From NCBI RefSeq assembly GCF_050870875.2, contig NZ_CP194041.2, positions 1,488,001-1,552,000 of the forward strand: a stretch of 64,000 bases of DNA, written 5' to 3'. Below the pieces are notes generated by a model. The model had not been told where the DNA came from and ran no database searches. It saw only the letters and a list, made by a program, of their open reading frames with translations. The translations under genes and the position numbers were made by a program. The DNA is from Agarivorans sp050870875. GTDB lineage: Bacteria; Pseudomonadota; Gammaproteobacteria; Enterobacterales; Celerinatantimonadaceae. Below, one piece after another: positions 36,034 through 45,812 of the stretch (position 1 is its first letter; each line of letters begins with the position of its first letter).

Positions 36034-36063
36034 AAAAAGCATAATCGAATCAACGATTATGCT
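36034..36063 (-). terminator. rho-independent terminator of the cold-shock gene
   Basis: On the minus strand AGCATAATCG and CGATTATGCT (36038-36047 and 36054-36063) form a 10-bp stem with a 6-nt loop, followed by TTTTTATTT. It starts 16 nt after the csp stop. Confidence 0.88.
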
Positions 36064-36078
36064 TCGCTTGAGAGTTGT

Positions 36079-36285
36079 TTAAACAACTTCAACATTGGCC
36101 GCTTGTGGGCCTTTTTGACCGTCTTCAACGTCAAATGCGACTTTCTGGCCTTCTTCAAGTGATTTAAAACCTGTTCCTAGAATCGCGCGGAAGTGAACGA
36201 ACACATCAGCTCCAGATTCTTGGGAAATAAAACCAAATCCTTTTTTTTCGTTAAACCACTTAACGGTACCAGTGCTTTTAGACAT
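36079..36285 (-). CDS. CspA-family cold-shock protein
   Basis: A 68-residue single-stranded nucleic-acid-binding OB-fold protein. RNP1 KGFGFI and RNP2 VFVHF are intact, and the frame begins MSKSTGTVKWFNEKKGFG. Such proteins melt RNA structure; whether this copy is cold-induced or constitutive (CspC/CspE-like) cannot be told. Upstream 36286-36480 is a gene-free leader-like stretch consistent with the long 5' leaders of csp genes. GGAGAC lies before the ATG and a strong terminator follows. Confidence 0.95.
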   Translation of the reverse strand: MSKSTGTVKWFNEKKGFGFISQESGADVFVHFRAILGTGFKSLEEGQKVAFDVEDGQKGPQAANVEVV

Positions 36286-36572
36286 CGTGTCTCCTGAAAC
36301 AATTGAAATAATACTCTATTTTTTATTTTGCTTAGTATTATTAGGGCTTGTAATTTGTATATTTTATGCTCTACCTAAATAAGCGCTGTCATCATAACAC
36401 ACAATAATGCGGCTAAGCCTAGTGACAAATTGCCGCAAATCAAGTTTTGCTTGATAACGTTTTCAATGCGTGAACTAGTTCACGAAACGTTCGGCTATTT
36501 TCTCGTTTTAGGGCGGATGTTAGAGCGTTTTTTACTGAAATGTACTCTTAGTAAGTTAGTGAAATCATTCAA

Positions 36573-37253
36573 CTAATGGTTTCTTCCGGCCAAAGTTAAT
36601 TGTGTGAATTTAATAAAACGCTGTTCCAAATATTGTGCGTTTTCTCTTTCATCATTTAAGGCGAGTAATTGAGCTGCCACTTCCGCAGTTGCCCATTGTG
36701 TTGTGATTGAACTAGAACGTAATCCATAGTTTGAGGCTGTACTGGGATGAATCGATATCACTGGAAATTGTTCCAACCAAGGACTTTGGTGAAACATTTT
36801 CCGTGCTTCTCGCCAGCTACCATCGAGCATAATGAACAGCGGTTTTACCCCTTGAGGCAAGCTGAGTTGGTAATTGACTCGCTCTGGTGGGCAAAAATGA
36901 GCAGGAAAAACCACATAGGGCTGCCATTGCACTTGTTGGCAAAGAGTGAGTAGCTCTTGACAGGCTTCGGTTCGTTGCCAAATAAAAGCGTAAGTATCAG
37001 GGATCACATCGGCGATAAATCGCCCAGTATTGCTCGGCCGAAGCACTTCTTTATTATGCATTAGCAGAGCGAAGCCACTTTGGCTCGCCTGTAATCTGGC
37101 TTGTGCGCAGAAGCAATGTGTTTGTGGCAGCTGGCAAATAGCACAGCGGGCTCGGCGGGCACCACGGCCCACAAATTGGGTGGTGGCTGCGGCTTTGCGC
37201 TCAGCATACAATTTTAAGAAACGGTTCACGACACGCGGCTCTACGTTATTCAA
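36573..37253 (-). CDS. tapT: TapT, tRNA-uridine aminocarboxypropyltransferase (DTW domain)
   Basis: A 226-residue DTW-domain enzyme. E. coli TapT (YfiP) uses S-adenosylmethionine to make acp3U47 in tRNAs. Visible are the zinc-like cysteines RCAICQLPQTHCFCAQ and the DTW variant LDGSWREARKM, with downstream SNYGLRSS. It has the usual length. Its start is 55 nt from the stop of a small membrane-protein gene on the same strand, which may be cotranscribed. Confidence 0.92.
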   Translation of the reverse strand: MNNVEPRVVNRFLKLYAERKAAATTQFVGRGARRARCAICQLPQTHCFCAQARLQASQSGFALLMHNKEVLRPSNTGRFIADVIPDTYAFIWQRTEACQELLTLCQQVQWQPYVVFPAHFCPPERVNYQLSLPQGVKPLFIMLDGSWREARKMFHQSPWLEQFPVISIHPSTASNYGLRSSSITTQWATAEVAAQLLALNDERENAQYLEQRFIKFTQLTLAGRNH

Positions 37254-37308
37254 TCAAGGGGCGAGTATAACCGAGCTTAAATCCAAGCACTATGTTCACA
37301 AAATCGAC

Positions 37309-37674
37309 TTAGCGAAATAAATAAAGTCGAGGATAACCAAAGTAACGTCGGATCCGGTGATGTTGAAATAATAAGGCTGAAACGAAATGAAGGAGGCCGA
37401 TAGCCCCAACAACAATCGCTATTTGTAACCATGCTTGAGGCAGGTCTTCTCGTTGAATGTAGATTTGGACGACGCGGTTGATCCACTCGCCACACAATAG
37501 CAACATGCCCGCCTGATTGAGCCTTAGGCAAATAGGATGTTTTACTAAGACGCTGCATAAGCTCAATACGCATAGCAATACATAAATCAGTTGCTGTGCT
37601 TGATAAAAATGAATCGCACTGAGGAGTAAGCAAAGGCAGCAAGGGCTGAGTAATAAACGGGGATGAGAAGTCAT
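37309..37674 (-). CDS. small hypothetical membrane protein
   Basis: A 121-residue frame with about four hydrophobic segments (LLLSPCCLCLLLSAIHFY; IYVLLCVLSLCSVL; AGMLLLCGEWI; IAIVVGAIGLLHFVSALLF) and a basic C-terminus RIRRYFGYPRLYLFR. No family is recognised. It is preferred over the overlapping 37277-37678 frame, which is low-complexity Ser/Leu-rich. It lies just upstream of tapT on the same strand. Confidence 0.6.
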   Translation of the reverse strand: MTSHPRLLLSPCCLCLLLSAIHFYQAQQLIYVLLCVLSLCSVLVKHPICLRLNQAGMLLLCGEWINRVVQIYIQREDLPQAWLQIAIVVGAIGLLHFVSALLFQHHRIRRYFGYPRLYLFR

Positions 37675-37930
37675 TCAATTACTCTATTGGCTAAAAATGG
37701 TGTTGCGATTGTGAATAGCTGTTTTATTCAAAGTACTGATTTAAATCAATATATTTATATTTACCAGCGCAGTTTTTGTGAAAGTAAGCGTTGGCTCTCA
37801 CTCTAAGTCTTTCTGGTTTGGCTAGGGGGAACCGACCCGTCGCTATTTTGTGCAATCCGCTGTTGTTTGAATGCGCTATGATAAGCATTAGGGCAATATC
37901 TCAGTCGTCGTTTAATGGAGAGTTATCACG

Positions 37931-39421
37931 ATGCGGATCTTAGTGATTGGTGCTTTTGGTACTGTTGGTCGCCAGTTAGTTCCGGCTTTAGTTGCTGCGG
38001 GGCACCAGCTGAGGGTGAGTTCTCGTGATGCCAATAAACCTTGGCCTTGGTCTGATTTGAGCTGTCAGCGCGTCACCTTAGATTTACTACAAGCCAATAG
38101 CTTGCCTTCGGCCTTGCTTGACATCGAGTTAGTCTATTACTTAATGCATGGCATGAGTGATGGGCAAAGTCACAGCGATCGAGAGATTCGCGCGGCAAGG
38201 CATTTAGCCCAGGCGGCCTCAGAAGCTAGCGTCAAGCGAATTATTTATTTGGGTAGCTTAATATCGGCTAAACCAAAATCAGAGCACATGCTAGCGCGGA
38301 TTGCGACTGGCCAAGCCTTAGCGTCCACTGGTCTTGCGGTGACTGAGTTGCGAGCGGGGATCATTATTGCGCCAGGATCCGCGGCTTTTGAAGTGATGCG
38401 GGATTTAGTGGGACATATGCCTGTGGCGCTTGTCCCTCGGGCGATTGAGACCTTAACGCCGCCGATTGCCTTGAGTAACTTATTACACTATTTATTAGCT
38501 TTGGCGGAGTTGCCAGAGACCGCAGGTAAGGTGCTGGATGCGGCGGGTCCAGAATGGCTCACTTATCGACAGTTAATGTTAAAAATTGCCAAGGCTTTGG
38601 CGGCGCGGATCAAGATTATTGCTGTACCGGGCTTGCCGATCCGTTTGGCTTGCCTGGCTTTAGGCTTGATTACCTCGGTATCGCGCGAATTGGCAACGGC
38701 TCTGATTGCTGGGCTTGCTGAGCCGTTGCAAGCGAAACCCGATGAGTTACGGCGCTTAATCCCGCAACATTTATTGTCTGTTGATCAGGCAATTGCTCAG
38801 GTACTTCAAGAAGAGCGGGTGCTCTGTTATCCAAGTCGTTGGCGAGATGGTGTGCCAACTTTTCGAAAGTTTTCTCCCTTGCATGGTTTTTACGCAAAGT
38901 CAGCCAAACAGCAGGTTGTTGCCGCCGCCAGTCCGTCAGCTATTTGGCAAGTGGTGAATCTACTTGGCGGTAAGCATCGCTATTTTTATTTGAATAGCCT
39001 GTGGGCTTTACGCGAGTGGTTCGACTATATATTTGGCGGCCCCGGAAGAGAACATGGCCGAACTGATTACTTAAATCTGAATGTTGGTGAGCGGGTCGAC
39101 TCGTGGACTATCTTAAGCGCCGAAGAAAATCGTTGTTTGGTGCTTGGTTTCGGAATGAAAGCGCCCGGTGGTGGTGGGATGCAAATTACTATTGAGCCGC
39201 TAGATAGTCAGCGTAGCCGTATAGAGGTGGGCTTATACTGGCATCCCGCAGGATTTTGGGGTTTGGTTTATTGGTATTTCTTTGCCCCTTGGCACCGATG
39301 GCTGTTATATGGCATGACTAAGAAAATGGCTTCGCTGGCGGAAAATAATGAGCAGATTGAAGCGGCCTTGCGTAAATCGAAAATCCATTCAGGATCTACC
39401 GATGAAGGCCGCTTTGGCTGA
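37931..39421 (+). CDS. NAD(P)-binding SDR-like protein with C-terminal DUF2867 (YbjT-like)
   Basis: A 496-residue protein. The N-terminal Rossmann fold starts MRILVIGAFGTVGRQLVPAL and includes VKRIIYLGSLIS, an atypical short-chain dehydrogenase/reductase. The C-terminal 150 residues (VVAAASPSAIWQVVNLLGGK, then HPAGFWGLVYWYFFAPWHRW) match the DUF2867/SRPBCC-like tail of E. coli YbjT. The substrate is unknown. It is a single gene with GGAG 8-11 nt before the ATG. Confidence 0.87.
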   Translation: MRILVIGAFGTVGRQLVPALVAAGHQLRVSSRDANKPWPWSDLSCQRVTLDLLQANSLPSALLDIELVYYLMHGMSDGQSHSDREIRAARHLAQAASEASVKRIIYLGSLISAKPKSEHMLARIATGQALASTGLAVTELRAGIIIAPGSAAFEVMRDLVGHMPVALVPRAIETLTPPIALSNLLHYLLALAELPETAGKVLDAAGPEWLTYRQLMLKIAKALAARIKIIAVPGLPIRLACLALGLITSVSRELATALIAGLAEPLQAKPDELRRLIPQHLLSVDQAIAQVLQEERVLCYPSRWRDGVPTFRKFSPLHGFYAKSAKQQVVAAASPSAIWQVVNLLGGKHRYFYLNSLWALREWFDYIFGGPGREHGRTDYLNLNVGERVDSWTILSAEENRCLVLGFGMKAPGGGGMQITIEPLDSQRSRIEVGLYWHPAGFWGLVYWYFFAPWHRWLLYGMTKKMASLAENNEQIEAALRKSKIHSGSTDEGRFG

Positions 39422-39535
39422 ATACAGATTTTAACTTTAGACCAGAACACCGAGTGCCCTAGTGATAAGCAACCGTCGCTGAAATCATTGGCGGTTGCCT
39501 ATGGGGTGTCCAAATCCGATGTTTTAAGCTGGTGC

Positions 39536-40588
39536 TTAGAAGGGGGCTGGGTAGCGAGTTAGCACTTTACCTATATCGCTTAAGGCCCGAGAGCTAAGTG
39601 GTTTCGAAAAGGCCAAAATATCTTCTTCCAATTGCTGCATGTTGGTTGCGCCAATAATGGTAGAGGTGACTCCATCTACTTGGTCACACCAAGCCAAGGC
39701 GAGTTGCGCTGGGGTGTAGCCATGTTGCTTGGCAATCTCTACATATTCAGCAACCGCTTCGTGGCAGAGCTTGGTATTACGGAATAGACCCTTACGTTGA
39801 GTTAGTGACCAGCGACTCCCTTCAGGGCGCTGCCCATTGGCATATTTGCCAGTGAGTAAGCCTGTACAAAGTGGGGACCAGGGAAGATAGGCGATTTGTT
39901 CATGCACACAGTTCTCGATCAAATATGGCCAATCCTTGGTTTGTAGCAGGCTAAACTCATTTTGAATGGATACCATTCTCGGTAAATTATGGCTTTCGCT
40001 CAACTTAAGGTAGGTATTAATTCCCCAAGTGCTGTCGTCGGATAGACCACAATGGCGAATTTTACCAGCGTCAATACAACGCTGTAATCCTTGTAAAATA
40101 TCGAGCATTTGGGCTTGATGATCGGCCGCGTCTAACTGAGTAAATTGGATTTGATTTGGCCAGTGTTTTCCAAAGTGAGGCATTAAGCGATTTGGCCAAT
40201 GTAATTGGTATAGATCAATGTAATCGGTATTGAGCCGTTGTAAGGAGGCGTCAACTGCGAGCTCAATGGCTTTTGCATTAATTGGCCCACCGTCGCGAAC
40301 CCACTCAATACCTGGCCCAGCAATCTTACTCGCGATAATCAAATCTTTACGCTGGTTTGGATTTTCTTTGAGCCATTGGCCGATGATCTGTTCGGTTTTT
40401 CCGTAGGTCTCTGCGGTTGGAGGGATGGCGTACATTTCGGCTGTATCGATGAAATTCACGCCTTGACTGATAGCATATTCAATTTGTTGATTTGCGTCTT
40501 GTTGGTTGTTTTGTACACCCCAAGTCATACTGCCTAGGCAAACTCGCGATACCGATAAATTGCTACTTCCTAGCTTCGAAAAATTCAT
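39536..40588 (-). CDS. tas: Tas-like aldo/keto reductase
   Basis: A 350-residue NADPH-dependent aldo/keto reductase. The catalytic Asp/Tyr (GVNFIDTAEMYAIP) and Lys (LIIASKI) and the family segment DYIDLYQLHWPNR are present. Length and the tract PPTAETYGKTEQIIGQWL match E. coli Tas, isolated as a suppressor of tyrosine auxotrophy. The natural substrate is not established. It stands alone. Confidence 0.88.
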   Translation of the reverse strand: MNFSKLGSSNLSVSRVCLGSMTWGVQNNQQDANQQIEYAISQGVNFIDTAEMYAIPPTAETYGKTEQIIGQWLKENPNQRKDLIIASKIAGPGIEWVRDGGPINAKAIELAVDASLQRLNTDYIDLYQLHWPNRLMPHFGKHWPNQIQFTQLDAADHQAQMLDILQGLQRCIDAGKIRHCGLSDDSTWGINTYLKLSESHNLPRMVSIQNEFSLLQTKDWPYLIENCVHEQIAYLPWSPLCTGLLTGKYANGQRPEGSRWSLTQRKGLFRNTKLCHEAVAEYVEIAKQHGYTPAQLALAWCDQVDGVTSTIIGATNMQQLEEDILAFSKPLSSRALSDIGKVLTRYPAPF

Positions 40589-40914
40589 GGATGTTCCTAC
40601 ATCAACTAAGTACTTAAATATTATATTACCGTATCAGAGGGTGATTAAAATAGTCTGAACTTTGGATAAAGCAATCAAGTGTTATCAGAAGGTTTTATTT
40701 TATTGTCTTTTTTACCGGTTTTATTCAAGCAAGTTTGTCTTGCCAACGCCTGGCAACCCTAGATGGGGAGGGCATTGAGGCTTGAATGAACAAGCTTCAT
40801 CTCTTGCGGAGCTGAAAATGGTCCATAAAACCAGCGTGACTTTTCTAGGACTAGTATGTCAGCTGAGCTAGGGTTAATATTTGGCCATTATTTGTTGTAG
40901 ATAGATGTGGGCGT
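40589..40914. other. intergenic region between tas-like gene and DEAH helicase
   Basis: Both genes diverge, so both promoters should be here. I see no recognised operator, repeat or small gene. Confidence 0.4.
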
Positions 40915-43284
40915 TTGGTGGTTCGGGCAGAAACAAGATCGTTACCGATTGATAGTATTAAGTCGAAATTTTTATCGGATTTAGCGGATAATCATGTGGT
41001 GGTGGAAGCGGCTACTGGTTCAGGGAAGTCAACTCGTTTACCTCGTTGGGCGAGTCAGTTTGGTAAAGTTTTGGTAGTGCAGCCCAGACGAATTGCTTGC
41101 GAAGCTCTGGCGGCTTATGTGGCGCAGCAAGAGCGTGTAGAACAGGGAACTACCGAAGTTGGCTATGCCATTCGCTTTGCTTCCACGCTGACCTCGACCA
41201 CCGACATTGCCTATGTGACACCGGGTATTGCCTTGCATTGGTTGGCAGAAAATAACTTAGCCAATTATGCAGTGATCATGATCGATGAGTTTCATGAGCG
41301 TCGTTGGGATAGTGATTTATTACTCGCCTTAGTGAAAGATTTACCATTACGGATCGTCGTGACGTCGGCGACTTTGGAAGGCGCGAAATTATGTGATTAT
41401 TTGGGAGCTAAAGCGATACAGGCCCGTGGACGCGAATACCCCGTGTCGCTCAGTTATATCGCCAAACAAGCCCATCATTTACCCGACTTACAGCATTTGA
41501 CCGAACGAGTAAGCGCTTGTGTTGAACAAGCCATGCTTAAAGATGACGGCGATATTTTGGTGTTTTTACCGGGGCGCGCAGAAATTCAAGCCTGTCAAAC
41601 CAGCTTGTCGGGAATCGATGCCGAAATCTTACCTTTGCACGCCACCATTAGCGCCTCAGAGCGTCAGTACTTGCTAACGGCAATTGATGGGGAGCGAGCA
41701 CGCCGGGTGATCTTAGCCACCAATGTGGCCGAAACAAGTTTAACCATTCCAGCGATTAGCACGGTGATTGATTCAGGTTTAGAGCGGCGAACCAAGCAGC
41801 GGGCAGGGCGTACGGTGCTTAGCTTAGAGCGGATTTCACGAGCCAGTAGTGAACAGCGTCGTGGTCGAGCTGGCCGGGTGCGCTCGGGTCATTGTTATCG
41901 TTTGTGGGGCGAATACGCACCTTTTGAAGCGGTCACTCCACCACAGATGCAGCGTGAAGAACTGCTGGAACCGATGCTGTTTGCTGCGAGTTGTGGCAAA
42001 GCGCTCACGCAGTTAGCATTTCTAGAAGCTTTACCGGATAAATCGTTACGGATCGCGAGCCAAAATTTAGCCAAAATGCAGGCTTTGGCGAGTGATAGTC
42101 AATTGAGTTCGCTGGGCAAACGACTAATGAATTTACCAATTGATAGTTATTTTTCTTATCTGGTTAATTTAATGCCGCGCGGGGCAGAACAGGAAGCAAT
42201 GCTTGATTTGACTGCCGCTTTAACCATCAATCGTCGTTTGTGGCAGAAACCCAAGACGGAACATGGTTTGAAACAATTACAGCAGTGGCAACCGCTGGCT
42301 TGTGATATGACTGCAACCATCAGTTTGTTGCGTGGCCATTCTTGGCCCGAGGCGTTACAGCTGAACCTTGAAGCCTTAAAGCAAGCGAAGGAAATGGCAG
42401 AACAACTACGCAGCGTGATGGGGTTTGCCAAATTGAAACAGGCTCGGCCTTATCGTCGAGAGCTGATTATTGAGGCTTTATTAAGCGGTGCCAGTGAACT
42501 GGCTTATGTGCGCCGAGCTAAGCGTCATCAGGCGATGGGCAATGGTTATGCTGAATTACAGGTGGCTAGAGAAAGCTTATTTGATGATGAGCAGGTGGCT
42601 GCATTGGTGTTAGATCAATACAGCACGCCGGGACGTGGACTTAAGCAACTGACAAATATTGGCCTATGCTTGTTGCCAGTAAGTATTCAACAATTAATGC
42701 GGCATCAGTTAGGCGAGTTGAAGCCCAGCGGTGAGTTGGACGGACAAGGCCAACAGTTGATGCGGCGCTATTATGCTGGTCGATTCATTGGGTCTGAATA
42801 TTTGGCGCTAACGGCAGCACAATATCGCCGCTCACTTGCCAAACGGATCTTAGCTCGGCAAGAGTTGTCTTTTACTGAGCTGAGTCTACAACAAGATGTT
42901 GATGCCTGGAATTTATGGGTGAGTCTCGGTGAAAAAAATGGCGGTGGCTCCGGTGAGCCCATTGATGCCGAGCTTTGGCTAAGTGAACACTTACAGCAAC
43001 TTGGACTGGAGAGCGCCGAAGATCTTTGTCTTATTGATGCTAAGGATCTCACTTTTCCGGGGATCCCCGAATGGCAACGTGCAGCATTTGAACAAGCTTT
43101 TCCTCAAAGTCTACGCTTAGCCGATCTTCGTGTGCAGGTCGAATATGAGGTTCGCGTTAAGCGAGTGACGCTTCACTATCAAGCGGGGCGACGTAAAGAT
43201 GGTCCTAAACGCTGGGAGTTGCCGAGTTGGGCTGGCTGGCGGGTGTTTTACCAAAAAGCCAGTAAACGCGTTGCGTTGACTTAG
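40915..43284 (+). CDS. DEAH-box ATP-dependent helicase, HrpB-related
   Basis: A 789-residue superfamily 2 helicase with motif I ATGSGKST (33-40), motif II DEFH (124-127), motif III SAT, motif V TNVAETSLTIP and motif VI EQRRGRAGR. HA2-like and C-terminal regions follow. It resembles HrpB (809 residues in E. coli) in the DEFHER motif, but its sequence between motifs and its C-terminus diverge, so I do not give it the hrpB name. The start is TTG (40915) or GTG (40918); no in-frame ATG lies upstream of motif I. RNA or mRNA remodelling is the likely role. Confidence 0.85.
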   Translation: MVVRAETRSLPIDSIKSKFLSDLADNHVVVEAATGSGKSTRLPRWASQFGKVLVVQPRRIACEALAAYVAQQERVEQGTTEVGYAIRFASTLTSTTDIAYVTPGIALHWLAENNLANYAVIMIDEFHERRWDSDLLLALVKDLPLRIVVTSATLEGAKLCDYLGAKAIQARGREYPVSLSYIAKQAHHLPDLQHLTERVSACVEQAMLKDDGDILVFLPGRAEIQACQTSLSGIDAEILPLHATISASERQYLLTAIDGERARRVILATNVAETSLTIPAISTVIDSGLERRTKQRAGRTVLSLERISRASSEQRRGRAGRVRSGHCYRLWGEYAPFEAVTPPQMQREELLEPMLFAASCGKALTQLAFLEALPDKSLRIASQNLAKMQALASDSQLSSLGKRLMNLPIDSYFSYLVNLMPRGAEQEAMLDLTAALTINRRLWQKPKTEHGLKQLQQWQPLACDMTATISLLRGHSWPEALQLNLEALKQAKEMAEQLRSVMGFAKLKQARPYRRELIIEALLSGASELAYVRRAKRHQAMGNGYAELQVARESLFDDEQVAALVLDQYSTPGRGLKQLTNIGLCLLPVSIQQLMRHQLGELKPSGELDGQGQQLMRRYYAGRFIGSEYLALTAAQYRRSLAKRILARQELSFTELSLQQDVDAWNLWVSLGEKNGGGSGEPIDAELWLSEHLQQLGLESAEDLCLIDAKDLTFPGIPEWQRAAFEQAFPQSLRLADLRVQVEYEVRVKRVTLHYQAGRRKDGPKRWELPSWAGWRVFYQKASKRVALT

Positions 43285-43390
43285 GGTTTATTCATGTTAT
43301 TCGCTGCTTGTTGTGAAGCGCTAGTCGATGCTTCCAAGGCAATACAGCCGATTGAGCGAGTCAATCAGCTGGGGAATCTTGGTATACCGC

Positions 43391-43927
43391 TTAACCGGAG
43401 GTGATGCGCTTAAGCGTCTCGTCTTTGACCACAAAATGGTGATACAAGGCGGCTAATATATGTGCCGCTAATACTAAGTATAAAACGGTTGCCGCAACCT
43501 CATGGATGGTCCCACTAATACTGTTGATGGTCGGTGATTTTTCGGCCCAACCACTAATGGTAAAAAAGTCGAAAAAGTTGATGTTATGTCCACCTGAAAC
43601 GGACATGATTACGCCGGATATTGGCATGATTAACATGAGTAAATACAAGGCGTGGTGACCTAATTTGGCGAGGCTGAGCATTAACCCCATCCCCAGAGGG
43701 ACAGGCGCTGCGCTGATTCTATGCCACACTATTCGCGCTAACACACATAACAATAGCAATACGCCGATGGCCTTATGCAAACCGATCATCTCCCATTTAT
43801 CAGGACCTCTCTGCATTTCGTCCATGTATAAAGCAATGCCAATTTGAGCTATAAATAATGCGGCCATAAGCCAATGAAATAGCTTTGATATCATACCAAA
43901 ATGGCTCGAGCTATTTTTTATCTTCAT
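43391..43927 (-). CDS. cytochrome b561
   Basis: A 178-residue inner-membrane dihaem cytochrome b with four hydrophobic helices. Haem histidines are seen in ISKLFHWLMAALF, IGLHKAIGVLL, GHHALYLLMLIMPISG and ISGTIHEVAATVLYLVLAAH. It matches the CybB/YceJ group, which includes superoxide:ubiquinone oxidoreductase activity in E. coli CybB. It is convergent with the helicase gene and stands alone. Confidence 0.92.
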   Translation of the reverse strand: MKIKNSSSHFGMISKLFHWLMAALFIAQIGIALYMDEMQRGPDKWEMIGLHKAIGVLLLLCVLARIVWHRISAAPVPLGMGLMLSLAKLGHHALYLLMLIMPISGVIMSVSGGHNINFFDFFTISGWAEKSPTINSISGTIHEVAATVLYLVLAAHILAALYHHFVVKDETLKRITSG

Positions 43928-44096
43928 TAGTTATTTTTCCTTGAGACGGTTTGTTGATTTAATAAACAATTAATACTTGGGAGTCAAGCGGCTTGTTTGT
44001 TATATGGAACATGACGAAAGCAAAAAGCTTATGTTTATTCGATGCTTGAGCATGTGCTAGCATGGTTGACCTTGTAATTATGGGCGGAGATGTACA

Positions 44097-44759
44097 TTGA
44101 AACAATTTCTTGGCGTATTGCTGCTGGTTATCGTAGCGATGTTGCTAAGTCTCGTTGTCATCGACCGTTATATTTCAAAGCAAGTCGCCGGTCAGTGGTT
44201 TCGTGACATGGAACAGCTCCCAGCGGAGCCTGTGGCTCTGGTGCTTGGGACCAGTAAGTATGTAGGTAAACGGCTTAATACCTACTATCAGTTTCGTGTG
44301 GAAGCGGCAGCAAAACTCTACCATACCCACAAAGTGCGCGCATTGATCCTCAGTGGCGATAATGCCACCCGCTACTATAATGAACCTATTACCATGTTAA
44401 ACGATGTGTTGCGGTTAAATGTGCCACGCGAGAATATAGCTTTGGACTATGCAGGCTTTCGAACCTTTGACTCAGTTGTGCGGGCAAAACAAGTATTCGG
44501 GCAACAAGCCTTGATTATTGTTTCTCAGCAGTTTCATGTCGAACGGGCTTTATACATAGCAAATCAATACGGTATTGAAGCCTATGGCTATGTGGTGGAT
44601 GATGCGCCTTCTGAGTTTCATTGGCGAGTGCGTTTACGAGAAGTATTGGCTAGAGCCAAGGCTCTAATAGATTTACATATATTTAACACCCAGCCCCACT
44701 TCTTAGGTGACCCAGAACCAGTAAACTTACGCGGAGGTGACTCAACCCCCGAACTTTAG
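44097..44759 (+). CDS. sanA: SanA, DUF218-family envelope protein
   Basis: A 220-residue protein with one N-terminal transmembrane anchor (FLGVLLLVIVAMLLSLVVID) and a DUF218 domain. Diagnostic tracts are VALVLGTSKY, ALILSGDNATRYYNEPITM and LDYAGFRTFDSVVRAKQVF, as in E. coli SanA, which limits envelope permeability to vancomycin and other drugs. The start is TTG, behind GGAG; no in-frame ATG precedes the anchor. A serine protease gene begins 10 nt after its stop. Confidence 0.92.
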   Translation: MKQFLGVLLLVIVAMLLSLVVIDRYISKQVAGQWFRDMEQLPAEPVALVLGTSKYVGKRLNTYYQFRVEAAAKLYHTHKVRALILSGDNATRYYNEPITMLNDVLRLNVPRENIALDYAGFRTFDSVVRAKQVFGQQALIIVSQQFHVERALYIANQYGIEAYGYVVDDAPSEFHWRVRLREVLARAKALIDLHIFNTQPHFLGDPEPVNLRGGDSTPEL

Positions 44760-44769
44760 GACCAGTGCA

Positions 44770-45735
44770 ATGCTTAAAAAGTTGCTTGTTGTCTTGTTGT
44801 TTAGCGTGAGTTTTTCTGTTCAAGCGAAACTTGAATCACCTTCTATTCCTATTGTGACCCCCTATATTGTTGGTGGTTATGATGCTCCCCAAGTTTACCC
44901 GTGGATGGCGCAGGTCTTTTTAGGGAATGTGCGGTGTGGCGGGGTATTAATTGCAGAGTCATGGGTGGTGACGGCTGCGCATTGTACCTATCGGTCTTAT
45001 GCTCCCAACGCCCAGGTTGCGCCAGAACAGGTTACGGTGGTGTTAGGCGGATTGCTACGAACCACTCCCCTCGATGCGCAGTCGGTGACGGTGAGTGAAA
45101 TTTATCAGCATCCTCAGTATATTAGTCCCACCATGGATGGCCCCAATTTTGATTATGATATCAGTTTGTTAAGGCTGTCGGAGTTTCAACAAGGTGAATT
45201 CCCGATCATTAATCTAAATATGCTTAGTGAGAGTTCCATGCTGGGAAGTTTTATGACGGTGATTGGTTTTGGCAGAATTAATTCCGATCCTTTTCATCCG
45301 GTATATCCTGATGTATTGCAGCAAGGTAACTTGCGTTTAATCAGCCCTCAACAATGTGCTAATTATTGGGGAAGCTCAAAATTAACCGATCGAATGTTTT
45401 GCGCCTACGGCACCGATCAGGATGCTTGCGCAGGGGATAGCGGTGGTCCGGTATTTGTTAATCAAGGAGAAGACTATCGTTTACTCGGGATCGTGAGTTG
45501 GGGGAGTCTCGCTTGTCAGGGGCTCCCTGGCGTTTATACGGATATTGGGCGTGTTTGTGGTTGGATTAGCGATATTCTCAGCCAACAGGATAATATTACT
45601 ATCGCTTGTGCCGAGATAGCACCTAATGCCTCGTCTGATAGTAGCGGTGGAGGTGCTGCAGCTTGGTTGCTGGTGTTGAGCTTACCGCTTTGGCTATTCA
45701 GGAGGGGGCGATTAGGTACTAATTCACGGCGCTAA
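44770..45735 (+). CDS. secreted trypsin-like serine protease with GlyGly-CTERM tail
   Basis: A 321-residue S1 protease. A signal peptide (MLKKLLVVLLFSVSFSVQAK) precedes IVGGYDAPQVYPWMAQVF. The catalytic triad is visible as H in VVTAAHC, D in DYDISLLRL and S in CAGDSGGPV. The C-terminus has a SSGGGAAAWLLVLSLPLWLF helix and basic tail RRGR, the GlyGly-CTERM signal processed by rhombosortase in type II secretion hosts. I used ATG 44770, behind AGGA, rather than an upstream GTG inside sanA. It appears co-transcribed with sanA. Confidence 0.92.
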   Translation: MLKKLLVVLLFSVSFSVQAKLESPSIPIVTPYIVGGYDAPQVYPWMAQVFLGNVRCGGVLIAESWVVTAAHCTYRSYAPNAQVAPEQVTVVLGGLLRTTPLDAQSVTVSEIYQHPQYISPTMDGPNFDYDISLLRLSEFQQGEFPIINLNMLSESSMLGSFMTVIGFGRINSDPFHPVYPDVLQQGNLRLISPQQCANYWGSSKLTDRMFCAYGTDQDACAGDSGGPVFVNQGEDYRLLGIVSWGSLACQGLPGVYTDIGRVCGWISDILSQQDNITIACAEIAPNASSDSSGGGAAAWLLVLSLPLWLFRRGRLGTNSRR

Positions 45736-45812
45736 ACCTTGCTATTACTGACTGCAATCACTAAAATCCTTGGCTTGTAAATTATTATTCATGCCAAAGA
45801 GTTGTACCTGTG

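Noticed and set aside
37277..37678. 133-codon frame overlapping the small membrane protein
   Set aside because: Ser/Leu-rich low complexity; the other frame (37309-37674) has ordered hydrophobic helices and a basic tail.
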